Origin: Rhynchopus sp. YZ270_cl-10
Taxonomy: Eukaryota > Euglenozoa > Diplonemea > Diplonemida > Diplonemidae
Length of the DNA stretch: 64,000 bases
Direction: 5' to 3'
Assembly (NCBI GenBank): GCA_964035575.1
Contig: OZ037884.1
Coordinates: 186,001-250,000, forward strand
The position numbers and the translations under genes are program-made. Shown piece after piece: positions 1-10,400 of the stretch; the first letter of the stretch is position 1; the number at the start of each line of letters is the position of its first letter. The notes beneath the pieces are model-generated. The model did no database searches, was not told the origin of the DNA, and saw only the letters and a list, made by a program, of their open reading frames with translations.

Positions 1-184
1 TCCCAGTCTGAATCTCTACAAGACTATCTGCATCTTTCTCTCCGACCATCATGCCTGTCTCCACCACGGAATGAACGGAAAAAATGAAAGAAATATGCCG
101 AAGATGTGACCATCGTCGAGCAGGCTGTCCTCACCGCCCCGGAGATTGTCACCATCACAGACAACGCCATGGCGGATGACAGAG

Positions 185-230
185 AAGTTGAAAGTGCCAG
201 CCTCACCGTTCATCGGCGGACGCAGGCACT
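185..230 (+). repeat. S-type hairpin repeat
   Basis: GTTGAAAGTGCC, then CCTCACCGT, then TCATCGGCGGACGCAGGCACT. The outer AGTGC pairs with GCACT. It is a near-exact match to copies at 22535, 33605 and 46776. Confidence 0.75.
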
Positions 231-1270
231 GATGACAGACCGCACGCTGATGTGATGGCGTGGTGGAATGACGCTCACCCAGGACGCCATATTTCTGCTC
301 CCACCATCTCCAAGTACAAAACCCACAAAAAGAGAGCGGTTCGTACTTCACCCAAGGCTCTTTTGAACCCCGAGGAGCTGAAGAGGTTTCTCAACCTTAC
401 GGGGATGACCCGCAAGTTCAACAGCCAACCGATTTGCGTCGCTTGCGAGGGGGATGGTGGTGAAGACGAGGCGGGACACGCCTCGGTGTAACCGACTCCT
501 GGTGCCAGGTCTTTTCATCTCGTGGGCGAAATAGACCATGGAGGTGAACGGCATGCGCGTCCGCACAGCCACCACCGACCGCACCGTTTTTTACCTCCGT
601 GTATCACTGATTACACACCTCCTTTTCCACATATTCCTCCAACAGAACCCGCACAAACCCGTCGTCACTTGTGCAGGCAAAAAAATTTTTTTCGGCTCCG
701 CCGGGGAAAATAAATTCAATAACTTAGTATTCCCCCCCGAAAAATAAATTAATTCACGACTTTATAAATTAGAACGTCACTAATTAGGATTTTATAAAAT
801 AAAACGCTATTAATAATAGGCGGGACTGTACCTGGGTACAGGATATTTGTTGTCAAAGACATCTTCCACCATGCATTGAGGAGGGTAAGACAGTGGTCGC
901 AGTTTGTACTTGATAGCATTACAACATTTAACTTCTCCACGGGGGTCTTGGGCCGTTCATTCGGTTATACCTTGACTAGCGGAAGAGGCCTTTTTGGTCT
1001 CTAGAATATCCGGTATTCCCGAACGGAGGCACACTTTGTGTGTTACTACGACCTGGCAACTTCCAGCAGTAGGTTAAGTAATCTTTCTTGTAAATTGTTG
1101 GATCATTATCTCCTCAGTGCATGAATGCCCCACGTGACTGGACACTTTTGTGTTTGTCATGTGGAGCTGTGGTTGCTCTTTCACGACTTTTTTCCTTGTA
1201 CACAGTGTACCCAGTACCCAGTGCCCTGTCACGACTTTTTCCGTGACAAAAAGTTTGGTTTCCTTGACAA
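231..1270. other. Intergenic, no supportable gene
   Basis: The first 500 bases are less A/T-rich than the rest and have open frames on both strands (252-491 on +, 348-584 on -). None shows a recognisable domain or upstream signals, so any gene remnant here is unproven. 660-1100 is AT-rich with no gene. Confidence 0.4.
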
Positions 1271-1372
1271 ACCAGGTACCTGGGTACCTGGGTACCTGGG
1301 TACCTGGGTACCTGGGTACCTGGGTACCTGGGTACCTGGGTACCTGGGTACCTGGGTACCTGGGTACCTGGG
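1271..1372. repeat. 8-bp minisatellite, unit GGTACCTG
   Basis: About twelve perfect tandem copies of GGTACCTG, so the array is a string of palindromic GGTACC hexamers. Related single units occur near 838 and 27320. The open frames through it (Tyr-Pro-Gly-Thr-Gln-Val-Pro-Arg repeats) are products of the array and are not coding evidence. Confidence 0.9.
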
Positions 1373-1491
1373 AAAACACGTACGTTTTTGTTCGCGAAAA
1401 CACGTACACTTTTTCGCGATAACACGTATACTTTTTGTGTACGTGTTATCGCAAATCGAAAAAAAAAGTATACGTGTTATCGCAATTTACC

Positions 1492-1525
<34 letters not shown>
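1373..1525. repeat. ACGTA-rich inverted repeats and poly-A
   Basis: Alternating copies of a motif like CGCGATAACACGTA in both orientations (1394-1487) form a small foldback. It ends in a run of about 30 A (1493-1524). Confidence 0.6.
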
Positions 1526-1526
<1 letters not shown>

Positions 1527-1775
1527 ACTACACACACGAGCTGTTTTCCTTTGTTTCCTTTTTTTTTGTCGCAACTTTTACAAATTAAAGAGCAGAGAGA
1601 CTCACGTTGTTCCCGAGTGTATTGGGTAAATAATACATCGGCCCTACTGCAGGAATCTGGCCCAATTGTTTGACATTCCCAAACAGCACAAAAAAGGCCA
1701 AACAATATCACTCAGCTTTTGAGTACGTGAGTCGCAAAATCAAAAGAAATTATTTCTAAAAAATAAGTCGAATGT

Positions 1776-1811
1776 AAGATGACCCCAAACCTCTCGTGCT
1801 TGGATCGCCTT
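1776..1811 (+). repeat. Type A hairpin repeat
   Basis: AAGATGACCCCAAAC, loop CTCTCGT, then GCTTGGATCGCCTT. The right arm has decayed, and an A-rich tail follows. Confidence 0.7.
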
Positions 1812-1832
1812 GTAAAAATAAGGAAAAAAGCA

Positions 1833-1904
1833 AAGTTGATAGTGCAAGACGCCTCTGGGACGCAAGGCACCGACACTCCGCGGGGTTATCGAACCCCCAG
1901 AGTG
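1833..1904 (+). repeat. S-type repeat, long form
   Basis: AAGTTGATAGTGCA with GACGCCTCTGGGACGC, then a second hairpin ACTC, GGGTTATCGAACCC, GAGTG. The GTTATCGAACC part resembles a tRNA T-arm / B box but no full tRNA fold is present. The same long form occurs at 26897, 45160, 54707 and 56033. Confidence 0.7.
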
Positions 1905-1934
1905 TACTTCGGAGTTGCTGACTCAAACAAATGT

Positions 1935-1971
1935 AAGATGGCCCGAAGCCTCTCGTGCTTGGGGTCACCTC
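1935..1971 (+). repeat. Type A hairpin repeat
   Basis: AAGATGGCCCGAAGC, loop CTCTCGT, then GCTTGGGGTCACCTC, followed by oligo-A. Confidence 0.75.
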
Positions 1972-2024
1972 ATCAAAAAAAAGAGGGTGGCAAGAACACC
2001 ACACACACGACAATGAAAGCGAAG

Positions 2025-2081
2025 TTGATGCAGGCACCTCCAACTTACCCCACAGACTCCACCAAGCCCTGGATGAGCGCA
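2025..2081 (+). repeat. Type E repeat
   Basis: GTTGATGCAGGCACCTCC, about 30 variable bases, then GGATGAGCGCA. It matches the E copies at 3468, 17081, 28701, 34242 and 62055. Confidence 0.65.
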
Positions 2082-2274
2082 ATGAAGCAATAACACAATC
2101 CAATTGGGGTGGGTGGGGATGTTTACAGTGCAAACATTTAGACCTGCATGGTGTACCGCTGTTTCCCCTAGTCCTTCAGGTGCACTTGTATGTACTTGTG
2201 CTTAACATACGTACACGTGGACTGCACATGCACATACAGCCACGTTGTGCTGGGGGATAAAACGGTACACATGG

Positions 2275-3088
2275 GTACCAGGGTTTTTTCTAGGGGGAGC
2301 GGGGGGGGACGCCGTCCCCCCCCAGATTTTGGGGGGAAACGCGTCCCCCCCCGGGGGGGGACGCATTTTGACTTGGGAAAAAAAGGATATGGGGGGTGGT
2401 TGGGGGTCACCCGCACATACCCCCATTTGGGACACCACGTACGTAACCCGCACCAGAAAAAAAAGGGGAGGCAGGGAGTCGAGCGCGCGCGAAGCGCGTC
2501 TTATCCCCTTCCTGGCATCATTGTGAAGAGGATATAGCGAGGTGAAGTTTCAGACCGTGCCCCCAATTCACTCAATCTTTGCACCATTTGACGGACCGAA
2601 CAAAAGAGTGAGAATAAGGGATCGGCAAAAATAAAAAAGTAGCGTACCGTGCGCCTGCGGCGCAACTCAAAACTTATGAGCGGAATCCCACAGCCCTCTA
2701 CCATAGTTTGGCTGTAAAAATGTTCAATTTTAGGTCACAATTTTTTGAAATGTTGCGTACCGTGGCTTCGCCAGAAAGTTCTGACCGCCGTTTCTTCTTG
2801 TACTGAGGGAAGGTTCCGTGGAACATGAGAAAAAGGGTTGGTTTGGTTCTTGATGTACGTTACCATCCCACGTTATCACGTATTTACGTGAAATGAAGGG
2901 GCTTTTTTGCGCGGAGCGCGAAAATTTTTGACCCCTTTTTGGACATATCTTCACGGTTTTGGAAAAATTTTCCATGAAGATAAGCGGAAACCCTGCTTGC
3001 ACCTGCGAAAAAAAATTTTTTTTTGGGTGGTTTTTTTGCGTCCCCCCCCAGATCTGAAAAAAAAAATCCTAGAAAAAACCCTGGGGTA
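2275..3088. mobile_element. Putative TIR element, non-coding, about 0.8 kb
   Basis: The left end reads GTACCAGGGTTTTTTCTAGG, and its near-complement CCTAGAAAAAACCCTGG then GGTAC closes the element at about 3088. Possible 3-bp duplication TGG. Inside are G/C runs, a GCGCGCGAAGCGCG palindrome (about 2484) and, in reverse, the GCGAAGCCACGGTACGC motif also found at 43756 and 49497. No coding capacity seen. Confidence 0.45.
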
Positions 3089-3467
3089 CTGGAAAAAAAA
3101 AAACCATTTTTTTTTTCCCTGAAAAAAAATTGAACACTTATCTAGGAAGGTCAGTACGAAGGAAGAAATAGGTAGGGAGGAAGAGAAATGAAGGGGGAAA
3201 GAGAGAGGAAGAGGGAGGGAAAGGGGGATGAAACCATAAGGCTCGCTTTTTTGGGTCGCCTGAAAAAAAAAAAAAAGAAAAAAAAAAAAAAAAAAATGAA
3301 AGCTGAAGCTAAAAAATGAGAAGATAAAAGGGTCACACTAGACACGCACACATCACCGCCCCATATCCCGCCCCATCTTTGAAGAAAAATAAAAAAAGGT
3401 GACAAAACTTAATTTGTTGTATTCGTTAAAACAGCCATAAAAATAGAAAAAACTTTTTGAAAGAATG

Positions 3468-3525
3468 GATGATGCAGGCACCTCGACTGACCCACTGTAC
3501 GATGACAACCATGGATGAAAGCACA
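3468..3525 (+). repeat. Type E repeat
   Basis: GATGCAGGCACCTCGACTG, CCCACTGTACGATGACAACC, then GGATGAAAGCACA. Confidence 0.7.
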
Positions 3526-3563
3526 ATTTGAAAAAGATCACCTCATTGGATGTAAAAAGAAAG

Positions 3564-3680
3564 TACCGTAATCGTAAAAAGTATCGACTCTAAATAAAAG
3601 GTCGAACTTCCAGAAAAAAAATCCTGAAAAGGTCGAACATTTTTTTTTACGGTCGATAATTTTTTTGTACGAATACGGTA
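3564..3680. mobile_element. MITE, TACCGT/ACGGTA ends
   Basis: 117-bp palindromic element. It begins TACCGTAATCGTAAAAAGTA and ends in the approximate complement GTACGAATACGGTA. Inner arms GGTCGAACTTCC and GGTCGAAC are shared with the copy at 16149. It abuts a type H repeat (CCAACCTATGCAATC). Confidence 0.65.
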
Positions 3681-3690
3681 TTCCAACCTA

Positions 3691-4149
3691 TGCAATCAAT
3701 ACATTGATTAGCATAGGAGGAGGGGATCAAAAAAATGATCCCAAAATGATCTCTCTTTTTGTGTAGTATGTTTTGCAAAGAAAGAAAAACTCTGTGGGAT
3801 GGAAAGCAAAAAAATCAGAAGGGGGGAGGAAACTGTGGGGGGGGGTTGCATTTTTTGCAGCCTACAATAGAACAAAAAGGGAGGGGGTTTTTTGTAGATG
3901 TTTTATGTTTTGTACTCTTTGTTTTTGCTATTTTGTGTTTGTGTTTTTTTTTTTTTAGCTTTTTAGATCTTTAACTAAGCGATGTGCGAACCTTAATGTA
4001 GCCTACAATAGAACAAAAAATGGAGGGGTTTAATTTTGAAACAAACCAGAAAAAGAAGGGAAAAAAGCTTGCAGATGAATATGGGCTTTTTCACCTAGGA
4101 GAGGGAGAGGTTAAACCTCGTGAAGGAAAACTGCGGACGCAAAAAAGAA

Positions 4150-4194
<45 letters not shown>

Positions 4195-4815
4195 ATGTGG
4201 CTGAAGAGGGGGGGATGATTCGCTCTTCTTGCGCACTTTTTGCGCCCCCCAGTCAGCTACACCATAAGAAAAAAAGGACTGTCTAAACTAGACACAAATT
4301 AGCCGCGAAGTGAAGAAAATTTTTTTCGCAGAGGGGAATCGGGAAGCAGCGAAGCGCCCAGATGGGGGTTACAGTAGCCCAAATTATTGTTTGGCGGAAA
4401 AAAAAAAGGTGCCGAAATTACTCCAAAAATCGCGTCATACCAATTTGGACGATTTATTTGGGGGTACTGTATTATTTTTTTTGTGCACTGCAGGCTCACA
4501 CGGGTCGAATCGTGTGGAAGAAGTTGAAAAAAGGAGGGAAAAAATGATAATTAAAGCTTTCCGTTTGCTTGGTCACTTTGAGATGGGGGCGAGAAAAATT
4601 GCCAGAGAGAAATCCGCCCCAAGAAAAGGGCATAAAAAAAATTAAAAATTAAAAAAAGGACACGAAAACTACCGGTAGTCAAGCGTCGCGCTTACTTCAT
4701 TGGTTACAGCGGAACGGTATAATATGGTACTAAATGTGCCCAAGTGGAAAGGAAAAAAAAAAACAAGATCAATGCAGTCCCTGACACCTACATTGCCTCT
4801 CAAAAAGAAAGTAGA
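3691..4815. other. Intergenic, low-complexity DNA
   Basis: Contains the tail of a type H repeat, G- and T-rich runs and a poly-T run of about 43 bases at 4150-4193. Open frames are Lys/Phe-rich translations of homopolymers, and I see no gene. Confidence 0.6.
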
Positions 4816-4856
4816 GTTGAAATACAAAAGCCCTCTCGTGAACAGTGTACCTTGGT
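4816..4856 (+). repeat. Type C hairpin repeat
   Basis: GTTGAAATACAAAAGCC, loop CTCTCGT, then GAACAGTGTACCTTGG. TACA pairs with TGTA. Confidence 0.75.
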
Positions 4857-5085
4857 ATGACCGGCTGTACCGGGGAAATTTTTTTTGTAGAAACTGCAAA
4901 CAGGCACACAGCCATTTCTCCATTCTGATGTGGGAAGGGGTGAATACATAAAAAAAATGAGGTTACTATCACACGCAAGAGAAGGGAGAACAAAAACAAA
5001 ATATCAGACTTTTTTCTGTGCTGAGCATCAAAAACCATATTTCTGAACCCACACAAAAAAAAAAAAAATTCATTTCATTTTTTAA

Positions 5086-5201
5086 CACGGATACTGCCAG
5101 ATCTGGCCAGATCTGGAAACCAGATTTCATATCTGGAAAAACGAGCCAGATCTGGGATATTGGCTCCCCCCCATATCTGGCGAGATCTGGCAGCATCCGT
5201 G
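5086..5201. mobile_element. Foldback element built on CCAGATCTGG
   Basis: Ends CACGGATACTGCCAGATCTG and the near-complement CAGATCTGGCAGCATCCGTG. Six or so copies of CAGATCTGG or CATATCTGG inside make nested hairpins. 116 bp, no coding capacity. Confidence 0.7.
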
Positions 5202-5588
5202 ATTTTTCCCCTCGAAAAACACAAACCTCCTTTTAAAAAAAACGCCCTCTAATTCTTCTATTCATCCCTATTCAACGCACGCTACCGGCTGTGTAGGAAT
5301 TACCCTTTTCAAAAAAATGCCTTTCAGCGAACACGTGTGGTACCCTAATATCATTCTGTCTGGGAGAGCAGACAGAAAAAAAAAAACAGGGTCTTTTTTT
5401 CTCGGATGAATGAATTATTTCTCGATCTTTGGGATAGAGTAGCAGTAGACGATTTTTGGAAGAAAAGGGCTTAGGGGAGTGTGGAAAGGGGGTACGATGG
5501 GATTTAAAAAAAAAAAAGATTGGGTCTTTTGTTTGTGCGCTCAAAGACGGAAAACAAAAAGGTGGGGGAAAAAAAAAGAAAAGTTTAT

Positions 5589-5623
5589 AAGATGACCCTA
5601 AGCCTCTCGTGCTTAGCCACCTT
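5589..5623 (+). repeat. Type A hairpin repeat
   Basis: Preceded by AAAAGTTTAT. AAGATGACCCTAAGC, loop CTCTCGT, then GCTTAGCCACCTT. Near-consensus. Confidence 0.85.
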
Positions 5624-7421
5624 ACAAAAAAATGTGTTAAACTGAAGTATTGTTGCGTCATTTTCAATCCGTTTTTTTTTTTTGTTTGCCCTGCAGCGCT
5701 CTGCCTCCAATCTTTTTTTAGAATTGACAACAAGTTGCTTTTGAAAAATAGCCATATTAGAGTATTCTTGACGAATTTTACCAAATCAGAACACACAAAA
5801 AATGTGTTCTGATAAACGGTATCCCTCATCATACACAAACATGGCGAGGGGGGGAAGAAAACATACTTTTAAAATTTAATTTGTATTCCCAACGCAAAGT
5901 GTGATTGGAACCCCAGCAACAGATGGAGCAGCCACCCAACGAAATTCTCTTTTTTACAACTAGTATTTTTTCCCCCTCCCTGAAATTCCTTCTCACTTTG
6001 CGCCAAATCAGATATCTAACCACCTATTTTTGGCTGCGTTCAAACGAAAAAAAACACTAGAGGAACGTTGCCTAGAGATCAAGTAGTGGTAATATTGTCT
6101 GGGGGATTTTTTTTTCTTTTCCTTTTTTTTGTAGGAATCGAAGCCTTGCGCATGCTTAGCTTGACTGTTGTATTAAAAATTTTTTTGGCTTGGATGCTTA
6201 GTCACTGGAAAGAAAGAAGGAAACATGGTTGAGATAGAAGGGGTCGGTGGAGATGGTGGAAGTGGTGGAGATGGGTAAGAAACGTAAAGAATAACTCACG
6301 ACAGCGTAAAACAAAAAAACAAAACAAAAAAAAAGAAAGTTTTTTAGTAAAACCCTACTTTGTTTTGGTTGCCTTTCAGAGAAAAGCGACAAAAAAAAAA
6401 AAAATGATGCCTTGCTGTAGTGAAAACTGATAAAATATAAATACACATTGCCTATTTGTTAGGCAAGTAGGTGGACACACTTAGCGATGTAAGAAAAGGG
6501 GGACGGTATTCAGGTAAGAATACCTCTTTCATTGTATGCACAGTCCTTCCCATTTAAGAAAAAATGTGTCACTTGTCGTTCCCTCACCCCCCCCTTCTTG
6601 TAGTTGTTTGATGCGTTGACGCTTCCACACTAAAAACCACCTGTTGGGTGGTGGTGTTGCGTGAGTGAACAACGTGACACTTTCCGCTCACAAAGTAGTG
6701 TAAAAAAAAAACCCCCCCCTTTTTTTGTGCATGCGCCTCTTACAGTGCGGTTGTGCAGCTCGCATCTAAAAAAAGGCTGGCTAAGAGAGGAACTGAAGGG
6801 GGACCACAATTGATTTTCTGTCTCCTAATCTTCTGTCAATACATTACTTTGAAAGTCCCCGCACTTACCGGTCGCCCTAGAAAATCTCTGGGGCTTTCCG
6901 GGTATGTAAAGAAGGGTGGTGGTAAGAGAAGCTCTTACGCAAAGTGCGCAAACCATCGCACCTTTTTTGCAATTTTGTTTTGTGCAGACAAAATTTCATC
7001 AAATAAATAAAATGGTAAAAAAAAATGGTTGCTGTAATAAAATAATACACAGATTGTAAAAAACTATAAACAGATCTTCAAATCCTCTAAAAACATCGTA
7101 AAGATTAAACCCAAGTCTCACAAATGTTGTGTCACACCTTCACAATAACAAAGAGCATGGCTGATAAACAAAACATAAAAACAAAACCCCTCCCCTCCCC
7201 TCCCCCCAGCCCCATATTTTCTAATAAAAGCTTTTTCCCTCCCCCCCTCCTTCTCCCTTACAATGACCTGACAACTCTGGTAAGCAAAACAAACAAAAAT
7301 GTAACAAAAAAAAGCTACTTTTCTTCTTTACCAGGGTTCGTCAGCAACGTCACCGTGCTCCTGCTCTCACATGCCCCTCCCTCTCTCCCCTCTCTCTCTC
7401 TCTGTGCGCTCACCCCTTCCC
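5624..7421. other. Intergenic, no gene seen
   Basis: AT-rich with many A and T runs. No structured repeat of the A-E types was recognised between 5630 and 7420, which makes it one of the emptier stretches of the window. Confidence 0.5.
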
Positions 7422-10400
7422 CTACAGCGTGATAAGAGCACCCCCGGTTCTTGCAAGAGGGTCCTCATTTTTGGAACGTTTGGTGGACTGAGCGAAACTG
7501 TCACCGAAATCACTGAGGGGGTCTACCGGTGCACCGCTGCGTGTTGGGGGGAGCGGACGCACCGGGGTCGCCAGACTGGACCCACCACTGTCCTCAATGA
7601 GCGCAACCTCCTCCCCTGTGATGGAGCCGTCACTTTCAATCCTTTTGCCGCGCTTTGGGATGGCGTAGGAAGAACGCTTGCTGTGGAGGAGTGATTTGTT
7701 GCGAATGCTTTGGGAACGGCTGTGCAGGCTGTATGCTTGCGAGCCTACCAAGCTTTCTCCGAGGTGGGGCGAATGGGGTGAATGATTGGGCACAGTGATG
7801 GACCCGAGGTCTGTCGGAAGGTCCTCATGCTGTGCGTGAAGCTCTGACGATGTCAGCGTCTGCTCTAACGCGAGGTCGGCGAAGTCTGCATTGTCCTTGT
7901 CATGGCTGTGAAATGCAATGGTCTGCAGTCTTCGCCTCCTCCCGGTGCAGAATACGTACACCTCTCCCAACAGATCGCACGCTGTCTTCAAGAGCAACAT
8001 CCCCACCGACACCAACAACAACGTTGCTGAGGTGCCAAACGCAGAATGGTCCAAATCCTCGTGGTAATACCCCACCGCCATCAACGCCATAGCCGCAGAC
8101 TGCGTCAGGAACACACAAATCAACAGATACGTATCCCTTACCCTTGCCCTCGCCTGCACCATAATCTCAATCAAAAACAAAAGAAAAAAGACAAAAGCGA
8201 TAAACGCCTTCTTATGCCCACAGCCAATGAGAGACTGCGCGTTCGAAGCCTCCATCGCTGAGATGCAAAAGCTTCCAGCACATTCCACTGTACTAAGCCC
8301 TGCCCAACGTTGCGAATAGGGGCGTACCAAGGAGGCGTAACGAAGGGCAAAATGGTCGTTCTGGTGGCGACTCACCCACTCACCGGGGCCAATCAGAAGG
8401 CGCAGCCACATACGGTCCTGTGTTCTGACATCCTGCAGGTAGTATCCTTTGATTGGGACGCTCTCTGCTATTGTCTTCAGCATAATAAACGGCACCACCA
8501 CGCAGACAAGCAACGCAGAAATGCCGATGATGAACAGAAGCGGTGAAGGCGCGTAGAATACTAACACCATCGCACCAAGGGTGGTGCCCTGGAGGAAGAA
8601 CTGAAAGACAAAGAACGGTGCAGAAGGGAAGCGGCAGAGGCCAAAGGTGTCCATGCTTGAGATGATGCGGGTGGAGCCGATGATGCGCACGGCAAGGGTC
8701 ATGATGAGTCCAAAGGCAAAGGTGATAAGGAAGTTTCCTACCACCATGCCGGCCGCCTGCGAGTCGAGGAGCTTCCACTGAGTAGGGTGCAGCAGGCGTG
8801 GGAAGTTTCTGTTCTGGACAGTGTCGCCGACGTTGCACTGCATCCCCGCCACAACGGCGTTGATCGCAGCAGGCCCTGCCATCGAGGCAGCACCAGCAGC
8901 ACCCTCCACAACCTTGTGTGTGTCCTCAAGGTTCTGCTGCTCCAATGTCAACGGTGCGTCTGTGTCTGGTGAATCTGTTGGTGCAATAGTTGGCACTGCA
9001 GTTGGTGCTAAGGTAGGTGGAGCTGTGGGTGGAGCAGTCGGTGAAGCAGTGGGGAAAGCAGTGGGTGAGGCAGTAGGTGAAGCGGTGGGTGAAACAGTGG
9101 GTGAAGCAGTCGGAATCATGGTTGGAGATGCCGTAGGTACAGCCGTCGGTGTTTGTGTTGGAGCCGCCGTCGGAATCGCAGTAGGTTCTGCTGTTGAACC
9201 GATGGGCATTGTGGTGGGTTGTGCTGTAGGTACGTATGTCGGAGCCGCGGTCGGCACTGTGGTGGGCTGTGCTGTGGGGATCGCTGTAGGCTGTGCTGTG
9301 GGCACCTGAGTCGGAATCGCAGTAGGTTCTGCTGTTGAGCCGATGGGCATTGTGGTGGGTTGTGCAGTGGGGATCGCTGTGGGTTGTGCTGTAGGGATGG
9401 CTGTGGGCTGCGCAGTTGGGCTTGCGGTGGGCTCTGCAGTGGGTACAAAGGTCGGTGGTGCAGTGGGGATTGCGGTAGGTTCTGCTGTGGAGCCGATGGG
9501 GACTGTTGTCGGGGCAGCTGTGGGGATGGCGGTGGGAATGGCTGTCGGTGCTGCAGTGGGGATGGCAGTTGGCGCTGCAGTTGGCTGCGCTGTAGGGACT
9601 GCTGTGGGCACTGCTGTTGCCCCGATTGGGATTGATGTCGGCACTGCTGTGGGGACAGCTGTTGGTGCTGCTGTCGGCACCGCCGTCGGTGTAGCTGTAG
9701 GCACTGCTGTCGGAACAGCTGTCGGAACTGCAGTTGGCACTGCCGTTGGCGCAGCAGTTGGCACAGCTGTTGGGGCTATCGTGGGTTCGGCCGTTGGTAC
9801 TGCAGTTGGAACAGCCGTCGGCACTGCAGTTGGCACTGCAGTTGGGACAGCTGTCGGAACAGCTGTCGGTATAGCTGTGGGAACTGCTGTTGGGACAGCA
9901 GTCGGGACAGCTGTTGGTACCGCCGTTGGCACTGCGGTTGGTACGGCAGTTGGTACTGCAGTCGGCACTGCCGTCGGAACTGCTGTTGGAGCTGCCGTGG
10001 GTTCCGCCGTAGGTTCAGCCGTGGGCTCTGCTGTGTCTGGCGAGGGCGTGTCAGCCACCTCCGTCACAGTGTAGACATGAATGGTTGTGCTTGACGCCTT
10101 CACCAAGATCGCCGTGTTCACAGCGCATGCGACCGAGTCTGAATTGGTGGTCGTCAGTTGCGCCCACTTGGTGCTGTACGTGCCTTCGTGCCGCACGAAG
10201 GGGTCCTTCAGAAGGTACTGGTCCACGAGGGCGGACCCCTTGTCTAGGTAGATCAGGTAGTTCTGGTAGGCACAGCGCGTGAGGGAGCCTGTTGCAGTGC
10301 TTGTGCCCTCCTGCACCCATGTTGATGTGGAGTAGGTGCCCATGGTGTTTGCATCCTGCATGACGACAGCTGCAGGCTGGGAGTAGTGCAGGAACACGGT

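Noticed and set aside
1-600. Gene remnant on either strand at the window edge
   Set aside because: Composition is somewhat gene-like, but no motif, homologous pair or splice pattern could be seen, and an S repeat interrupts the frames.
1074-1409. Frames with YPGTQVPR repeats
   Set aside because: Products of the 8-bp minisatellite, open in several frames because the unit has no stop.
9343-10074. Long + strand frame with GTAV repeats
   Set aside because: It is the antisense of the Pro-Thr-Ala stalk. The - strand frame has a signal peptide, homologues and membrane helices.
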